Shown here piece after piece: positions 5,039 to 6,801 of a DNA stretch of 6,801 nt (its first letter is position 1; every line of letters starts with the position of its first letter). The DNA comes from Candidatus Omnitrophota bacterium (GTDB lineage: Bacteria; Omnitrophota; Gorgyraeia; Gygaellales; Profunditerraquicolaceae). The notes below the pieces were generated by a model. The model was not told the origin of the DNA and searched no databases. It saw only the letters and a program-made list of their open reading frames with translations. The translations under genes and the position numbers were made by a program. The stretch spans positions 1 to 6,801 of the forward strand of contig JASEHM010000055.1 of NCBI GenBank assembly GCA_030018895.1. Reading direction: 5' to 3'.

Positions 5039-6583
5039 ATGACAACAGAAGTGAATTCTGAAATGCAAAATCTTTATAATGAAAGTATTAAAGTGATTCG
5101 GGAAAATGAGGTGGTCCTTGGCAGGATTGCGGCAATAAAGCCAAAAGAGGTATTGATAGATGTCGGATTTAAATCCGAAGGGATTGTCTCTATTGTTGAA
5201 TTTAGTAAACAGGACTTAGAGATAGGCAGGGAATTAGAATTCCTGGTTGAGTCAGTAGAAAATGACGCCGGCATAATTGAATTATCCAGAGAAAAGGCAA
5301 TACACATGCATGGATGGGATAAGGTGGTTAAGCTTGCTAAAGATGGAGGTTTTATTGAGGGGAGATTAACTAAGAAAATAAAAGGGGGATTTTTAGTTGA
5401 TTGCGCGGGGATTGAGGGGTTTCTGCCCTTGTCCCTTTCTGCTTTTAAAGGTGTTGCAGATAAAGATATTTTAAATAAAGAATTTAAATTTAAGGTTGTT
5501 AAGATTAATAATTTGCGGCGTAGTATTATCTTGAGCCGGCGCGAAACAATACAAAAAGAAAGGGAGATGTCACGAGATAAGCTTTGGCAGGAGCTGAAGA
5601 TAGGCGGAGTTTATTCTGGCGTGGTTAAGGCTATTACTGATTTTGGCGCGTTTGTGGATTTAGGCGGAATAGATGGGCTCTTGCATATCACTGATATGTC
5701 CTGGTCAAAGATTAGCCATCCAAGTGAAGCAGTGGCCTTAGGAGATAAGATTGAGGTGATGATTTTGAATTTAGATAGGGAGGCCTCCAGGATTTCTTTA
5801 GGGTTAAAGCAGAGGATGCCTGATCCCTGGTCAGAGGTTGAAACAAAATTTTCCGTCGGCGCTAAAATTAAAGGCAAAGTGGTTAATATGGTTCCTTACG
5901 GCATATTTGTGGAGTTAGATAAGGGGATTGAGGGCCTGGTGCATATCTCTGAAATTTCCTGGATAAAAAGGGTAAGCAGCCCTAATGAGATGTTTGCTGT
6001 CGGGGATATAGTAGAAACCCAGGTTTTAACTGTAGATAAAGGCGCTCGCAGGATATCTTTGAGCTTAAAACAATTAGAGCAAAATCCTTGGTTGGAAGCT
6101 GAATCTAAGTATCCTATTGGAGTAACGGTGTCAGGTAAAGTAAGAGGGTTTGCTGAATATGGCGCCTTTGTGGAAATAGACAGTAATTTAGAGGGAATGA
6201 TCCATGTCTCGGATATTTCCTGGACAAAAAGAGTAGCGCAGCCGTCCGATGTTTTAAAGAAAGGCCAAAAAATAGAGGTGGTTGTGCTTTCTGTGGATAG
6301 CCAAAATCGGCGCATAGCTTTGGGCATGAAACAGCTTCAACCTAATCCTTGGCCTGAAATTGCTATTAAATATCCATTGGATACTATTTTAGAGGCAGAG
6401 GTTATTAATGTCACTGATTTCGGTGTGTTTGTAAAATTAGAAGAGGTCTTAGAAGGCCTGATTTTTACCAATGAGATAGATAAAGAGCAGATTCCTATTT
6501 TAAAGTCCGGGGATAAATTAAAGGTAAAAGTGATAAAGATGGATGTAGAGCAGGCAAAGATTGGGTTGAGCGCTAAAATATAG
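5039..6583 (+). CDS. rpsA: 30S ribosomal protein S1
   Basis: S1 binds mRNA on the 30S subunit and helps load messages with weak or structured start regions. The 514-residue protein contains six S1 RNA-binding (OB-fold) domains, roughly at 23-85, 102-168, 187-258, 273-345, 360-432 and 447-514. E. coli S1, also six-domain, has 557 residues. Domains 3 to 5 are the most canonical, each carrying an FGAFV- or YGAFV-like strand, a GL-HIS-SW block (LLHITDMSW, LVHISEISW, MIHVSDISW) and an RISL-type strand; domains 4 and 5 are joined by near-identical NPW linkers. Domains 1 and 2 are divergent, as in other S1 proteins. Domain 6 has lost the HIS-SW block and ends at once after SAKI, without a C-terminal tail. 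The strong Shine-Dalgarno confirms the start. The TAG stop sits inside the first unit of a hexamer repeat. Because several neighbours have weak ribosome sites, S1 function may matter for them (inference). Confidence 0.96.
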   Translation: MTTEVNSEMQNLYNESIKVIRENEVVLGRIAAIKPKEVLIDVGFKSEGIVSIVEFSKQDLEIGRELEFLVESVENDAGIIELSREKAIHMHGWDKVVKLAKDGGFIEGRLTKKIKGGFLVDCAGIEGFLPLSLSAFKGVADKDILNKEFKFKVVKINNLRRSIILSRRETIQKEREMSRDKLWQELKIGGVYSGVVKAITDFGAFVDLGGIDGLLHITDMSWSKISHPSEAVALGDKIEVMILNLDREASRISLGLKQRMPDPWSEVETKFSVGAKIKGKVVNMVPYGIFVELDKGIEGLVHISEISWIKRVSSPNEMFAVGDIVETQVLTVDKGARRISLSLKQLEQNPWLEAESKYPIGVTVSGKVRGFAEYGAFVEIDSNLEGMIHVSDISWTKRVAQPSDVLKKGQKIEVVVLSVDSQNRRIALGMKQLQPNPWPEIAIKYPLDTILEAEVINVTDFGVFVKLEEVLEGLIFTNEIDKEQIPILKSGDKLKVKVIKMDVEQAKIGLSAKI

Positions 6584-6606
6584 GTAGAGGCAAAGGTAGA
6601 GGTAAA
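6583..6606. repeat. 6-bp tandem repeat starting at the rpsA stop codon (left arm)
   Basis: Four hexamers run from the last base of the rpsA stop: GGTAGA, GGCAAA, GGTAGA, GGTAAA. They form the left arm of an imperfect inverted repeat with CTTTACCTTTACCTA at 6708-6722, whose reverse complement matches 6581-6595 at 13 of 15 positions. The arms bracket the four-helix-bundle remnant. Confidence 0.8.
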
Positions 6607-6617
6607 GCAAAGAAAAA

Positions 6618-6703
6618 ATGTTTAAATCTTTCAGAGAAATGCCTGTTTGGCAAAAATCAATGATAGTTGCAGAAGAAAATTTAGACTAACTGAAAAGCTG
6701 CCA
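6618..6703 (+). pseudogene. Remnant of a four-helix-bundle protein gene (23S rRNA intervening-sequence / S23 family)
   Basis: The ATG at 6618 opens a 23-codon frame reading MFKSFREMPVWQKSMIVAEE and then ending at a TAA (6687-6689). The start FKSFREMPVWQKSM matches the well-known N-terminus of four-helix-bundle proteins of the intervening-sequence family, which typically read like FRELxVWQKAM. The family normally continues with a segment like IYRLTEKLP. That continuation is present here in the next frame: FRLTEKLP from 6680 to 6703. One missing T in the T-run at 6680-6682 explains the shift. After the LP nothing resembles the rest of the family, usually about 115-130 residues, so the gene is also truncated to its first helix. 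Such proteins are known from insertions in 23S rRNA genes and as scattered chromosomal copies; their role is poorly defined. Inverted hexamer repeats flank this remnant on both sides. Confidence 0.7.
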
Positions 6704-6707
6704 ATAT

Positions 6708-6722
6708 CTTTACCTTTACCTA
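6708..6722. repeat. Inverted right arm of the hexamer repeat
   Basis: CTTTACCTTTACCTA reads on the reverse strand as TAGGTAAAGGTAAAG, the same hexamer theme as at 6581-6606. It lies a few bases after the end of the four-helix-bundle remnant, giving a repeat-remnant-inverted repeat layout of about 140 bp. Confidence 0.75.
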
Positions 6723-6768
6723 TATTTATATGATGGATATCATTGTTGTCCAAATTAGCTGCCAGAGT

Positions 6769-6801
6769 GTCATTCCCGCAATCTTTAAGCGGGAATCCAC
6801 G
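6769..6801. repeat. Palindromic GTCATTCCCGC-type dispersed repeat, cut by the window end
   Basis: ATTCCCGC (6772-6779) pairs perfectly with GCGGGAAT (6789-6796) over a 9-nt loop, preceded by GTC at 6769-6771. There is no T-run after the stem, so it is not a convincing intrinsic terminator for rpsA. The start GTCATTCC is shared with the repeat at 4706, and similar GTCATTCCCGC...GCGGGAATCC repeats are, from memory, common dispersed sequences in several bacterial groups. The element may continue past 6801. Confidence 0.6.

Noticed and set aside
5896..6327. 143-codon minus-strand open frame inside rpsA
   Set aside because: It lies entirely antisense to the S1 repeats, and its composition and regular repeats simply mirror those domains.
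6769..6801. Intrinsic terminator of rpsA
   Set aside because: The 8-bp GC-rich stem is about 190 nt past the stop codon and has no T-run after it; it fits a dispersed repeat better.

Overview
The window is ordinary bacterial chromosome with six complete genes, all on the + strand: proA (68-1327), nadD (1377-1943), rpe (1996-2640), a phosphoglucomutase/phosphomannomutase family gene (2630-4021), plsC (4047-4646) and rpsA (5039-6583). Each is close to full length for its family and keeps its main catalytic or binding motifs. The DNA is AT-rich. The S1 protein has six S1 domains, as in Gram-negative-type bacteria. The dense short intergenic repeats and a four-helix-bundle gene remnant are reminiscent of uncultured lineages such as Omnitrophota. 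That placement is an impression from gene style, not something the sequence proves.

The genes form a housekeeping cluster. ProA makes proline precursor, NadD makes NAD, Rpe links the pentose phosphate branches, the hexomutase interconverts hexose phosphates for polysaccharide or central metabolism, PlsC makes phosphatidic acid for membranes, and S1 supports translation initiation. The gaps proA-nadD (49 nt), nadD-rpe (52 nt) and hexomutase-plsC (25 nt) and the 11-nt rpe/hexomutase overlap fit one transcription unit. No promoter or intrinsic terminator can be defended. The proA-nadD pairing is a known conserved neighbourhood, but the rsfS gene that often follows nadD is absent here.

The unusual material lies between the genes. 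The 392-nt plsC-rpsA gap holds nested repeats. A 142-bp MITE-like element (4756-4897) has perfect 12-bp terminal inverted repeats and an exact 8-bp target duplication (gtgttttt). It sits in the loop of an older palindromic repeat (4706-4990). A third palindromic repeat starts at the right edge (about 6769). All three begin with GTCATT followed within one or two bases by CG or CCG.

Three gene ends (proA, nadD, rpsA) run directly into short-period tandem repeats: 7 bp, 7 bp and 6 bp. In each case the stop codon lies inside or against the first unit. Behind rpsA, the 6-bp repeats bracket, in inverted orientation, a frameshifted N-terminal fragment of a four-helix-bundle (23S rRNA intervening-sequence/S23 family) gene. 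This recurring link between stop codon and tandem repeat, tied at one site to a four-helix-bundle remnant, is the best candidate for something undescribed.
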